NCBI GenBank assembly: GCA_012931725.1
Contig: CM022949.1
Span: forward strand, 9,077,059-9,141,058
Origin: Litsea cubeba
Lineage: Eukaryota > Streptophyta > Magnoliopsida > Laurales > Lauraceae
Length of the DNA stretch: 64,000 nucleotides
Direction of reading: 5' to 3'
Below, one piece after another: positions 1-11,397 of this stretch. Each line of letters begins with the position of its first letter. Positions within the stretch are counted from its first letter, which is position 1. The position numbers and the translations under genes were made by a program. Under the pieces are notes generated by a model. The model was not told where the DNA came from, ran no database searches, and was given only the letters and a program-made list of their open reading frames with translations.

Positions 1-11
1 TATATATTTTT

Positions 12-620
12 TGCGACGAATGTAATTCGTCACCAATATGGATAAGTTATGGAAGACGAACATATTTCGTCACCAAAATAAGGTGCCAATTTCATTTGCA
101 TTGGCGTGAATTATTTTAGCTGACTGGAGACGAACATTTTTGTCACAAAATATAATTTGTTTTTGCGACGAACGTAATTGGTCACTAATAAGGATAAGTT
201 ATGGCAGACGAAAACACTTCGTCACCAAAATAAGGTGCCAATTTCATTTGCGGTGGCGCGAATTATTATAGCTCATTGGAGACGAACATTTTTGTTACAA
301 AATATAATTTCTTTTTGCGACGAACGTAATTCGTCACCGAGAAGGATAAGTTATGTAAGACAAAAACATTTCGTCACAAATAAACACTCAATCATGTCGT
401 TTCATCTCTCTGTTAAATGGGCGATAAATATATTTTTATCTCGGAAGAATAAGTTGTGTGGCAAATTATTTTAGCTGATTGGAGACGAACATTTTTGTCA
501 AAAAATATAATTTATTTTTGCGACGAACGTAATTCGTTACTAATAAAGAAAAGTTATCGAAGATAAAAGCATTTCGTCACCAAAATAAGGCGCCAATTTC
601 ATTTGTGTTGGCGCCATGGT
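12..620. repeat. CACTA left subterminal repeat array
   Basis: A unit beginning tgcgacgaacgtaattcgtc recurs at 12, 164, 316 and 519, giving spacings of 152, 152 and about 203 bases. Each unit also carries gacgaaaacatttcgtcacc and gagacgaacatttttgtca. The short GACGAA/TTCGTC inverted motifs are of the kind bound by the small TnpA-type protein in En/Spm elements; that role is inferred here. Confidence 0.8.
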
Positions 621-639
621 TAAAATCTCGGTCTCGGTC

Positions 640-3600
640 GTGGTATCGGCATGATTGCTACTTCTTTAAAACATGCACTTCACGAAGGGGGTCCGGGGGT
701 ATCCCCCGGCGGGGATCGACCAAATTTTTTTATGAAGTTCTTTCTTTGAAAATGAATATATCCCTTCTTAGATAAATCAATTCCTCAAATTTATTTTCCA
801 AAATATTTGCAAGATTACTTTTTGCTGGCACATAATTCACGTGGGATTAATCCTGACCATAGCCCCTCTTTTTTTTCATCCCGCCATCTCCCCTCGTTTT
901 TTCCCTCCCGCCCTCTGCTCTGTGTTTCCCTCCCGCCCTAAGCTCTCTATTTCTCTCACAAGAAAGAGAGAGATCGAGATCCCACAAAACCCCCTTTCTC
1001 CTCCCGCCCTCTGCTCACGTTTTCCCTCCCGCCCTCTGCTATATTTTTCTCTCACAAGAAAGAGAGATAGATCCCACAAAACCCCCCGTTCTCTGTCCTT
1101 TCCTTTCCCTATAAGGAGTACAGATGTTGCCTTCTCCTCTTCCTCTTCAGACACATCACTAAATCCCAAAACCCCCCGTCCCATTTCCTCCAACAAAAAA
1201 GCCCCTTTTCTTCTCTCTCCCCAAACCCACTAGATGAGGAAAATGCAATCTTTTTTGTTACTTGAGCTCAGATCGGTGGTTTCAAGGGTTTCCATTTTGA
1301 GATCCTCTCGGATCTACTCTGTTTCGCTCTAGCCCTTCGATTCGAAGAGTCCACTCTCTGCATCTCTCACTACACGGTATGCTTTTTTTTTTTGTTTTGA
1401 GCTGATGGTTTGATTATGTTAGTGTTTGACGCTTATTACTGTAAATGCAACTGATTTTTGGTGATTTCTTAGTAGGGACTTTGTGTGTTGTAGTACTGAT
1501 TCTTGTTGGGTTTAATGTTGTTTTGGGTTTTTTTAGAGTGGGGTAGTGATGGGAGTGTTGGGAGTCATACTGATGAGAGTGTGTGTGAGTAGATTAGTTT
1601 TGTTCTTATCATCAAAATCTTCTTCTTCTTCATCAATTAGTGCCAAATCTTACAAAAATATGTTTAAGGGATTCTCTCAGTTATGAGCTTCCGTGCATGA
1701 AGAATTGGGTTGAGGTATTTTTCCTCTGTCTTGCTCTTTATACTATTGTTGATGCATGTGATTTTTTCTACTATGAATCTGTTGGAATTTGATTAAACTC
1801 AAACTATATTGTTGACTTAGTCTTGTTTTGAATAAGTCTGTATAGCAGATTTGTAGGCACTGTTATGCAATTAGTGGGTGGTCACTTGGTGGCAGTAAAG
1901 TAGGTTTCAGTTGAATCTTTTTTAGGAAGAAGTTGTTTTGTATTCACCTATAAATAGGTGTTATTATTTACACCAAGATTCATCTATAAATTATAATTTC
2001 CTGCAGAATCATCCTCATCACTGATTCACACCAAGATTCACCCAAAACTCCAAGGGTTTCTCTCGGTTTGGTGTGTCTGTGCATGAAGAGCAACAGTAAG
2101 GTCTTGGGCTATTGGGCCTCTTTATTTTGCTTTTGACCTATGATCTACCTCCCATTATATAAAAGGACATGAATAAGGCATGTGTTTTCTCTTAAAAGGA
2201 CCATGAGTTTTTTATTGGCTTTGCAGAAGATTTCTGTCATCATTTTGGGGAAGTTTGGAAGCATTTTTGGGGTTTTATTGCTAACTTCCTATGTATACTT
2301 TCTGTGATGGCTTCCGAGGATTTTATTGGTTACATTAGATTGATGTTTAGAATTCTGAAGGTTGTAGCTGAACTCTGTCTTAGTGGTGGAAAATATTTGG
2401 TCTCTGAAAATGGGTCAAGGGTAGTTTTTGTTCTTGACCTTTTTTTTTTTTTTTTGCTTGATGTTAGTTCTTGACTTGTCATATTTGAGAAGTTTTTTGC
2501 ATGAACTTTTGAAGTTACAGTCAGCTTTCTTAGGTTTTATGATGTTCATATGAATTTGACATCTTAGTAATGGGTACTCTATTGTCTATTTAAAGGGTTC
2601 GTGATTATTTGATTGGTTTTGTTTCCTTTTTTTTTTTCAAAAGAGAAGATTTTAACTACTAGCTACAAGATTTTTCTTTTCTCAGAAGAGACGATTTTGT
2701 TCATGAACAGTTGTTTAAGAAAATCTGATGGAGAACATAACAGATATTATCATAAAATTAAATGCAATTATCATTCAACTTAAAAACAAATTCATTACTC
2801 ATGCTCAGAAGATCTTTACTCTGTCTATGTTATGTATTGTCCATTATTTTTGCATCCAGCCTTTTCACTAGTTGAAAGGTCGTAGATGACTTCTTAAACC
2901 GCTACAAAATATACAAGAGAGCCTTTACATTCTTATGTAACTCCTGGGTAAAATAAAAAAAAAAACATCCTAAGTTGAAAAAAAAAAAAAAACTAAAACA
3001 ACACATGTTTACATCTTACCCTTCCTTTGTGCCATCTCAATTGAAAGAAAAGAAAAAAAGATTGGGATTGTCTAAAACTAACATATAATCATTACATTTT
3101 CTTTATTCTACTAAATCAATAATGCAATAGGATATTACTACATGGCAAATGGATAATTTTAGTGGTTTACATTTTACTTTTCTTACATGACCCTCCTCAA
3201 GGGTATTGTAAGTTTTCCTACTAGCCCTCAAAAGCTTTTTTCCATTTTTATGATATCGGCACAAGATCTTTTGATCGTTCAGTGTCAATGATCAAATATC
3301 TACAATGTAAAATCTAAAATGATACTTCAAAATTGAAAGCCAATAAATATCTCTGGCTGATTCTGATTGTAACTAAAAATATCTACCGTTATATATTGAA
3401 AGCCATAAATAAGGGCAGTGCAACGCACTATTCTAGTTCTCTAGACAATTAAATGAATATACTACTTAAACCCAATATTGTGCAGGTACCTAAGGGCATC
3501 ATCTTGTTCTCGCAAAAATTCCCGATTCTAAATTGTGGATGGATATCCAATTCTTTCATTATTCAACGAAAAGAAAATCATTAGGCTATCACCATTCAAA

Positions 3601-4163
3601 CTTTAATTCTATATGCATGTACTCTTCTCCTTTATGTTTATAAAGTTTGCATATAATTAGAATCTAAAGTATGGGAAGTAAAAGTGGGGCATGCATGGTG
3701 ATGCCCTTAATACTTTTTCCACATTTTTATGCAATGCTAAAGAGATATCCAAGGGTTTTGGTAGAAGGTACATTAGCCCCTTATTAATATAGACAAAATA
3801 CTTGGATGGTAGTTTTGAGACTGGTTGAGGTTTGCATATTTTTTTTATCGAAACATGAAATGATATGATAAGCTAACTCCTGGTTATTTATTTATTGTAA
3901 ATGCCATGTATCAATTTCTTATGTATGCCCTTTTCCATATTTTTATATTTTTTCTTATTTTTCTTATGGAATTATTTAAAATTTTTCTTATGTAAGCTAA
4001 CTCCTGGTTTTTCATATTTTTTTCATCGAAACATGAAATGCTATAATTTTTTCCATATTTTTATGTATGCCCTTTTTATTTATTTTCTTTTATTATTTAT
4101 AAATTCCTTTTCTTTTTCTCGCAGCTTAGTTGTTAGTTTAGTTAAGTTGGTTTGTGATCAGAC
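640..4163. other. CACTA interior left of the transposase; CT-rich leader-like block
   Basis: No conserved protein is seen. At 860-1240 a very CT-rich stretch has two near-identical sub-blocks (about 945-990 and 1035-1085) with the shared text tctctcacaagaaagagaga, then ctataagg and a CT-rich tract. This resembles a plant promoter plus 5' UTR, possibly captured from a host gene. ggtccgggggtatcccccgg at 689-709 can form a GC-rich hairpin. 2420-3000 has several poly-T and poly-A runs. The open frame at 841-1233 is low complexity and is not called a gene. Confidence 0.4.
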
Positions 4164-5936
4164 ATGGACAAGAGTTGGATTGCATTGGGTAAAACGCCTC
4201 TTGGAAGGATGAGCCAGCCATATATTGATGGGGTGACGTCATTTATTAAATTTGCAATGGCAGTTGTTGACCAGGAAGGTAAAATTCCGTGCCCATGTCT
4301 GAACTGTGTGAACTATTATTCCCAAAATCTTCGAAGTGTGCAAATACATTTGCTTCAATATGGGATTATGCAAACGTACACTATTTGGCATGAGCACGGG
4401 GAACCCCGTGTATCAAATGAGGCTCACCATGAAATGGCACTTGATGAAGATGAGGTTTTAGGTGGTATTGATGCCTTAGTGGAAGATCGAATAAGAGGCG
4501 AACCAAACGATGCACCCCAGAATGACGAAGTACAGACGTTTGATAAACTATTGAACGATGCCAAACGTGAGGTGTACTTAGATTGCACAAATTACACTTT
4601 GTTGAAGTTTGTCATCGAACTGCTTAATATGAAGGTAACAAACCATTGGAGCAATAAGTCGGTTGACACACTCTTGGAGTTTTTAACAAAACTTTTACCG
4701 AAAGATAATTTGGTCCCAAAGTCATTTTATGAAGCTAAGAAAATACTTCGTGATTTGGGCTTGTCATATGAGTTCATTGATGCTTGTATAAATGATTGTG
4801 TACTCTTTTGGAAGGAAAATGCAACGTTGGATAAATGTCCAAAATGTAAGGCATCCAGATACAAGATCAATCGTGGCAGGGGTAAGAAGATTCCCCATAA
4901 GGTGTTGCGGTACTTCCCATTGACACCAAGGTTGAAAAGATTGTATATGTCAAGGAAGACTGCTGAGGACATGAGATGGCACAAGGATAAACGTGTAGAT
5001 GATGGAGTATTGAGGCATCCCGCCGATAGTGATGAGTGGAAGGAATTTGATGCGCAACATCTGGAGTTTGCCATGGAGCCTCGAAATGTGAGGCTAGGGT
5101 TGGCTATTGATGGGTTCAATCCTTTCGGGAACATGAGCAACTCATATAGTTTGTGGCCAGTAGTACTCATTCCTTATAACTTGCCACCTTGGTTGGTTAT
5201 GAAAGATCCTTTTCTTATGATGTCATTACTTATTCCTGGAGAATCACAACCAGGGATCGATATTGATGTCTACATGCGACCTCTGGTGGATGAGTTGAAT
5301 GAGTTGTGGAAATATGGTGTATTATCTTATGATGCCTCAATTGGTGAGTCTTTCCAGATGCGTGCAGCTTTGATGTGGACTATACATGATTGGCCTGCAT
5401 TTGGTGACATATATGGGTGGAGAACAAAGGGTCATTATTCTTGCTACACTTGCAATGATGAACCATATTTTCAATCCTTGAAAGGTAAGACTGCATACAC
5501 TAACCATCGATGCTACTTGCCTCACAATCACCCCGAAAGACGTAAGAGTAAGGCTTACAATGGTAAGCATGAGAAGCGAAAGAGATCTTTAGAGTTACCA
5601 GGGGAAAAGATATTAGAGCAATTGGACAGAGTAACGGGTGTCACATATGGGAAGCATCCAAGAAGCAAGAAAAGACTCCGTCAAGCACCAAATTGGACAA
5701 AGGTGAGCATCTTGTATGAGTTACCATACTGGAAGAAACGGAAGCTTCGACACAACATTGATGTCATGCATGTCGAGAAGAATTTCAGTGAAAATACCTT
5801 TGGAACTATGTTAGGCATTGATGGGAAGAACAAGGACACCGACAAAGCACGGATGGACTTGGAAGATATGGGTATAAGGAAAGAGTTGTGGTTAACACGT
5901 CGTCCTGACGGATGTCAGTTGTTATTTTGGATTTGA
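4164..5936 (+). CDS. CACTA transposase, TNPD/tnp2 family, C-terminally truncated
   Basis: A 590-residue open frame for the mobilising protein of the CACTA element. Residues 1-80 match the transposase-associated domain, with the cysteine pattern CPCLNC and the HxxxxG segment TIWHEHGEP. Residues about 270-580 match Transposase_21 (tnp2): WHKDKR, HPADSDEWKEFD, LGLAIDGFNPFG, SLWPVVLIPYNLPPW, GHYSCYTCNDEP, YLPHNHPER and HNIDVMHVEKNFSEN. The Asp in AIDGFNPFG and that in HNIDVMH lie in conserved blocks. The frame ends shortly after RKELWLTRRPDG, where family members usually continue for several hundred residues, so the C-terminal part is lost or lies in unrecognised exons. An overlapping upstream frame (3901-4212) has no similarity that I recognise. 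Confidence 0.88.
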   Translation: MDKSWIALGKTPLGRMSQPYIDGVTSFIKFAMAVVDQEGKIPCPCLNCVNYYSQNLRSVQIHLLQYGIMQTYTIWHEHGEPRVSNEAHHEMALDEDEVLGGIDALVEDRIRGEPNDAPQNDEVQTFDKLLNDAKREVYLDCTNYTLLKFVIELLNMKVTNHWSNKSVDTLLEFLTKLLPKDNLVPKSFYEAKKILRDLGLSYEFIDACINDCVLFWKENATLDKCPKCKASRYKINRGRGKKIPHKVLRYFPLTPRLKRLYMSRKTAEDMRWHKDKRVDDGVLRHPADSDEWKEFDAQHLEFAMEPRNVRLGLAIDGFNPFGNMSNSYSLWPVVLIPYNLPPWLVMKDPFLMMSLLIPGESQPGIDIDVYMRPLVDELNELWKYGVLSYDASIGESFQMRAALMWTIHDWPAFGDIYGWRTKGHYSCYTCNDEPYFQSLKGKTAYTNHRCYLPHNHPERRKSKAYNGKHEKRKRSLELPGEKILEQLDRVTGVTYGKHPRSKKRLRQAPNWTKVSILYELPYWKKRKLRHNIDVMHVEKNFSENTFGTMLGIDGKNKDTDKARMDLEDMGIRKELWLTRRPDGCQLLFWI

Positions 5937-5939
5937 TCA

Positions 5940-7598
5940 ATGTGTCAATTGCTGCGATCAACCCATGACAAACAATTCATTAAAAAAAAAGATGAAAGAC
6001 TTGGACATATATGGACGGTCAGATTTCATGCATGTGTGTCATGTGTTGCAAGACAGGTATTTTGGTGAACCGACTTGATGATAATTCTTTTCTTGTCAAT
6101 CAATCAAACAGTAAAAAAAAAAAAAAAGCACCTTGTGAGCAAATGCATGTGCAATAATTTCTCTTGGTTCTCAATGATCACTTGTACTGGTCCTCTATAC
6201 ATGTATACAATATAATCTGCTCAGTAATGTCATAGATATCTCTGGTTCATTATCTTCTTCCTAAGTTTTATTGCCAATCTGTTGGATCAAATCTCCACAG
6301 ACAAACTCTACTGTGCCTTTTCAATATCAAATGGTTGTCAAGCTCCATCAAAGGAAATGGTTAAGGAGATACATAGATTTGTGGTGTAGTGATCTGCTGG
6401 ATCATTCATCAAAGTTTTATTATGGTGTAGTGATAGATAGATAGATAGATATAGAGATTAATGCATTCTATTTATCAACAATCACACACACGATTTTCTT
6501 TGAAGAATGAAGTATGGGCTGAAAGTAAATGGTAAGGAGATACAGCAGGTGTATAGAATTGTTTCTTGTTATTTTTCTCCTCATATGATGATAACTGATC
6601 AGGAAACTAGCATTGCCTGAGATCAGCATCGATCTTCTATTACTGGTCTACAATGATCGGGGTGAACTGGGTTAAGAAGATTGCAGCCAACAGAGATTTG
6701 TCCATTGCAACATGAAAGCTAATAAAATCATTCCTTCTTAACTTCTGTTGTTTCTTTAATCTACATTAGTTAATTAAATCTTACTTGGCATAAAAAAATC
6801 ACACCATGGTCATTCAATGTTTTAAGCTTAAATAATTTTCAACTAGTCAAGGTTGCAGAATGATTTTCTTGTGTTCTTTTATACAGGGAAGACAGGCGAC
6901 AAACAATTTGCAAATTTGAAAGAGCCAAATTTGGTGGAAAAAGCCAATGGAGAGTCTACTCTTGAAAACAAAGCAAATCCTGCTGGAGAAATTACTAAGG
7001 TATACTGTTTTCAGTCTCATAGGATTATTGTGATGTACTGTACACTGTAATCTATTTTGTAAATTGACAATGAAACATAACTAATTTTATTATATATGTA
7101 TTTATTACATGAGAAGGGGAGTGAGAGCTCATCAACCAATGAACAGAGTATTATCAATGAAGAAGGATGGAGAATGATGACCGACATTTTTGAATGAAAT
7201 CATAGAATAATTTCCATAGTCATATATCTCCTCTGCTGTTCATTTAAATGCAAAACATGCTTTGATCTCTCTACTTTTGTCTCATATTTTTAATATAGTT
7301 GAATTTAAAAGATCATAGTGATAACTTTAAATGTAGTGACTGGAAAGTGTATTGATGGTTCTAAAATCGGTTATAAGTATTCGGTGGTTCTTATGTATGG
7401 TCTGGCTCATTTACTGATCATCTGACCCACCTATGATCAACATATCCTCTCACAGATACTATCCAAACGTGGTGCTCATCCAACCTTAGAAAAAAAAAGT
7501 GATGTCTCTTGAGGGCAATAAATGAAGGTTATGAGGTTTATATTTTGTCGCAAATACGGCCTGTCTTGTAGTTGGTTTTCGTTCTTTTGGCTCTTACA
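5940..7598. other. CACTA interior between transposase and YTH fragment
   Basis: No conserved domain is recognised. A short segment at 6887-6999 has exon-like borders (atacag before it, aaggtata after it) and is open in the frame GKTGDKQFANLKEP. A second open stretch begins near 7116. They may be remnants of the second CACTA gene or of captured host exons. A (gata)n tract lies near 6432-6455. Confidence 0.3.
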
Positions 7599-7849
7599 TC
7601 AAATGGGAGTAAAGGGGAATTGATTGTAGTCCCAAACAAGGAGCCTAATAACCGATCAGAATTCCCTGTTAAGTATTTGGATGCAAGGTTCTTCATTATC
7701 AAGTCATACAGCAAGGATGATTTTCACAAGAGTATCAAGTATAACATCTAGTCCAGCACACCCAGTGGAAATAAGAAGCTGGATGTCGGATACAATGAAG
7801 CCTAGGGAAAACCTGGTGGCTGCCCTTTATTTTTGTTCTTCTCCGTGCA
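7599..7849 (+). pseudogene. YTH-domain (ECT-type m6A reader) exon fragment inside the CACTA
   Basis: Frame-1 translation from 7599 gives the first half of a YTH domain: PVKYLDARFFIIKSYSKDD, FHKSIKYNI, then a TAG where family members have W, SSTPSGNKKLD, then a TAG where a Gln is usual, and GCPLFLFFSV. YTH proteins of the plant ECT group bind N6-methyladenosine in mRNA. The fragment ends at a GTACC donor-like site just where plant ECT genes are expected to have an intron. The two in-frame stops fit G-to-A and C-to-T changes. Its position, between the transposase and the right subterminal repeats, indicates capture of host gene DNA by the transposon. It is not functional as it stands. Confidence 0.75.
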
Positions 7850-8387
7850 GTACCTTCTATATTTCTGTATTTGTAGCTTGTGTCAACTTGATGATTGTCA
7901 CTTTATGACCAAGTTTCTGAGCTGCTCATTTTCTATTATTGTTGTTGTTTAGTCTGGTTTCTGTTTTGTTTTTCAGGAGGATGCTCAAAAGAATATACTT
8001 ATGTAAGAAAAGTAGTTAGTTGCAAAGAATGCTACAAGTTAATTGGAGGGCCTTTTCCACCATAACAATTGGACTCAGCTAGAAGCAAACATTAACATTG
8101 GAAAAAGTTAAAGCCACAACAAATGTGATGGGATGGGCTCTTTGGTTGTCATTTTTTTTTGAAAATAGAGTGGATGAAAGTAGTTAAAAGGTTATATGAG
8201 GTGGATGTGTGATGTATGGATATTCAAATATTATAAATTTAATATTTGAGTTCAAGATAGTCTATTGATTTCAATTTTAGATTTTGTGAACCATTTGGTG
8301 ATTGTTTTCTATGAATGTATATAGGTGTGAATGCTGTAGATTATTAACTTCCTGTTAGCTGTTTTTGGTGTAGTGTTTTGTCTCTAT

Positions 8388-8938
8388 TGGTAGCTTCTTT
8401 GATAAATTTTTTTTCGTCTTCCTTTATATTAAACGCGACAAAATTATTTCGTCTCTATTTCTTATATTTATGACAAAATATTTTTGTCTCTAATTTCTTT
8501 CTCTAATGACAAAATATTTTGTCATTAATTACTTACAAGTATGTTCCCACAGAGTAAATTGGAGACAAAAAAAAATCGTCATCCACTGGTAGTTTTTTTG
8601 ATAAATTTTTTTCGTCTTCCATTATATTAAACGTGACAAAATTATTTCGTTTCTATTTCTTATATTTATGACAAAAAAATTTGTCTCTAATTTCTTCCTT
8701 TAATGACAAAATATTTTGTCACTAATTACTTACAAGTATGTTCCCAACAGCGTATTAGGGACAAAAAAAATCGTCACAAATTTATCTTTTTCAATGACGA
8801 TTTTTTTTTCGTCTCCAATACCTTTTAGAGACGAGGCTTTGGCAACAAAACGGGTGACGAAGAATTTTCATCTTAATTAGTTTCGGTGACGAAATGTGTA
8901 CATTTTGGGACAAATTTGTGTTGTCTTTAAATCCCAAA
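8388..8938. repeat. CACTA right subterminal repeats
   Basis: Two copies of an about 199-bp unit start at 8388 and 8587 (ggtag-t-tttgataaatt, then ttcgtcttcc and tatattaaacg-gacaaaat). They are followed by a denser tract of ttcgtc, gacgaa and gacaaa motifs up to the terminus. The unit differs from the 152-bp left unit but shares the same core motif in both orientations. Confidence 0.75.
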
Positions 8939-8950
8939 TTTCTTGTAGTG
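8939..8950 (-). repeat. CACTA right terminal inverted repeat
   Basis: The sequence tttcttgtagtg is the complement of CACTACAAGAAA. It sits exactly at the junction with LTR sequence that is uninterrupted in the second LTR (13254 onward). Confidence 0.92.
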
Positions 8951-11317
8951 GACGTTCACTCTCATGCAGGCTCAGACGGCTCCAAAACCGTCTCCAGCAT
9001 TCCACTCAGGTTCGTCAGTTGGCTCAAACGCTTGAAACGTTTGATCCTCCTCCTTCTCCTCGGTAGGGTAGGGATTTGTACCTATGCACCAATAAACAAA
9101 GTAAACAGCAAGTACGAAAGCATAATTTATAATTAAAACACAAGATCAATGTGAGTAATGACATGTAATAATCATAAGAGAATAATAGTATGACGACGAT
9201 GAAAGGAACGTATAACCTAAATCCAATCTAGCTACACAATAGAGCAATACAATAATCACATAGAAGCAATGCCACTACTTTGGGTGGTCAGCCCTAACTA
9301 TCTAAATCACGTCGGCTGTCATAAACCGATCGATATTTCGGAATACCGGTCAAACAATCAATGTGGATATTACAGTGTCCGTTCACATCGGTGATCAGCC
9401 ATCCAATTACAACTGCAGTCGTTCAATTATGACCCAATCGATGTACATATATATACATATCATAATAGAATAAACCTAGTGATCTGTAATGCTCTGACAT
9501 AGAAACTTAAGTCAAAGTGAAGGGCTGGGTGCACAACAATCCACAATCAATATCGATATCATTCGAATAAACTTCTACAATTTCTCAATCGATTGCCAAG
9601 CCACATCACGGTCCATATCCAATTAATATAGGGTATGCAGCTAATAGACCAACATCAATCTCAATCATGTATGCAAACCCGAAGGTCAACGAATAACCAC
9701 AAGCCAATCCTAAAGTCAAACATAAGGTCTCATACCTAACAACCACAGGAACCTCTAAAAAGATTAAAAGGTCAACACATCCTTTCTCAATCAATGGTGC
9801 ATAGACCCAATTAAGGGTTTTCCAATAAAGATGGGTTGAGCCTAAATCCACTAGGATTTCCCCGAGGTCACACAAAGCATTAAACCCCACGTTAGTAATA
9901 TACCGTATACCCTGACGGTATTTACTTGGTCCAATTATCCAATTAATAAAGTTCAAAAATATAAATTTAAACACATTAAAATCAAAGATATTATTTGATA
10001 TTAATTTGTAAATAATAATAAAAAAATAACCATCTTAATTTATAAGTTTAGAAAACCCGAGGTGTCCATCTAAAATATTGTCCATATTCAAAATAAACAA
10101 AAGGGTCTAAATTGAATTTATAAAACAACTAGGCCCTTTTTAAAAAAAAAAAGACAAATACTTATCTCACCTGGACTCTTTTTCCAAAAACCAAGTCCAA
10201 GTCAACATCCCATATTTATCCAACACAAAATCCTTTTCTTTTAGTCCATGTACAAGTTAAAAGTAACACACATAACCCTTTTTTCACAAGTTGAAAAATC
10301 GTACCACACATAACCCTTTTCACAAGTTGAAAACAGTACCACATATAACCCCTTTTTTTATTATTTCAATTCATGTACAAGTTGAAGGTAACACACAGAT
10401 GACAGAACCCTTTTCTTTCACATAGCCTGACGCCTGTCATAATATGATGCTATGATAGTGGGCCATATGATGTTAGGATAGTGGGCCCCACTGATCAATA
10501 CCAGTGATCAACCTCACAAGCATATATTGCCCAGGCATGTCCGGCCCTTTGATCGGACCACATCTGATCAGGTCTCCCCACGGCCCCACATCAAGACTAA
10601 ATAAAAGAAAGTAGAATAAATCAAACCTTAGGGCATAAAAATGGGTTTCTACATGCATCTAACACTAGAATCAACGAGAAATACAAGCATTAAATTTACA
10701 AATTATGGTTAAGTACTTGCCTTTCACCGGGGTTGAAAAAAATGCAACAGATCCTAACCAATACCCAATCCGAGATTACCGGAGCGCTCGATCACAATCC
10801 TATCGCCAATCCGACACAAGAGATGGGATAGAAATGCCCAGATGAGCAGATCTATTATAACCCTACCAAAAATCTAACATTGGAAAGAAGAAGAAGATAA
10901 CCCCAAGAGTATAGATTTACTTCTCTAATGGCTTGAGGAGATGATTACCTGAGATTAAAAAGTCGAACCAAGAATGATGGTATCCTCTGATCTTGATTCC
11001 GATGATTGGATCCTTAAGTTGCAGTGGCTTGGGAAGTTGAAAAAAGGAAGAAGACGAGGAAGAAGAACGGGAAGAGATAAGGACGTGCGTTTAAAATAGG
11101 GATTAGGTTAATGGGCTTAAGTTATTGGGTCAAAACTACGGGTCGGGTCATCTACCCATCAACCCAACTCACCAATCCACACATCTAATCTAACGCGTGC
11201 CCCACTTAATCCTAACCACTTAAATAACTATAATACATTCAATTAAAATAATACTAATATTCTAATTAAAATATAATAATATATTAAAAAAAATAGAAGT
11301 GGGACCGAGATCTTACA
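8951..11317 (-). repeat. 3' LTR (left copy, interrupted by CACTA)
   Basis: This aligns with 13254-15617. By eye I count about 45 substitutions and small indels over 2.36 kb, roughly 98% identity. On the minus strand the LTR starts tgtaagatctcggtccc. The open frames at 9606-9974 and 10473-10658 recur in the other LTR and are not genes. Confidence 0.88.
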
Positions 11318-11333
11318 TTCTCCTCCCCTTAGG
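11318..11333 (-). promoter_or_regulatory. Polypurine tract
   Basis: On the minus strand cctaaggggaggagaa lies directly next to the TG of the 3' LTR, the position required for plus-strand priming in reverse transcription. Confidence 0.8.
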
Positions 11334-11397
11334 ATATTTGGTCCTCCAAATAACTAGTATTACTCTGGAAGGAGAAACGGGTATTGTTTCTTCACTG

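Larger units (their letters stand above)
1..8950 (+). mobile_element. CACTA (En/Spm) DNA transposon, left end outside window
   Basis: The right terminus at 8939-8950 reads tttcttgtagtg, the reverse complement of CACTACAAGAAA, the usual plant CACTA terminal inverted repeat. Subterminal repeats rich in GACGAA/TTCGTC and GACAAA/TTTGTC lie at both sides (about 12-620 and 8388-8938). A tnp2-type transposase is read rightwards at 4164-5936. The next base, 8951, is inside the LTR of a retrotransposon. The intact LTR copy shows that gac (8951-8953) is the expected 3-bp target duplication. The left TIR is not in the window, so total length exceeds 8.95 kb. The transposase ORF ends early, so the copy is probably non-autonomous. 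Confidence 0.9.

Noticed and set aside
841..1233. Open frames on both strands in the CT-rich block
   Set aside because: Low-complexity, repeat-driven reading with no conserved motif.
9606..10658. Minus-strand open frames 9606-9974 and 10473-10658
   Set aside because: They recur at 13905-14273 and 14774-14959 in the second LTR and have no family features; chance frames in LTR sequence.
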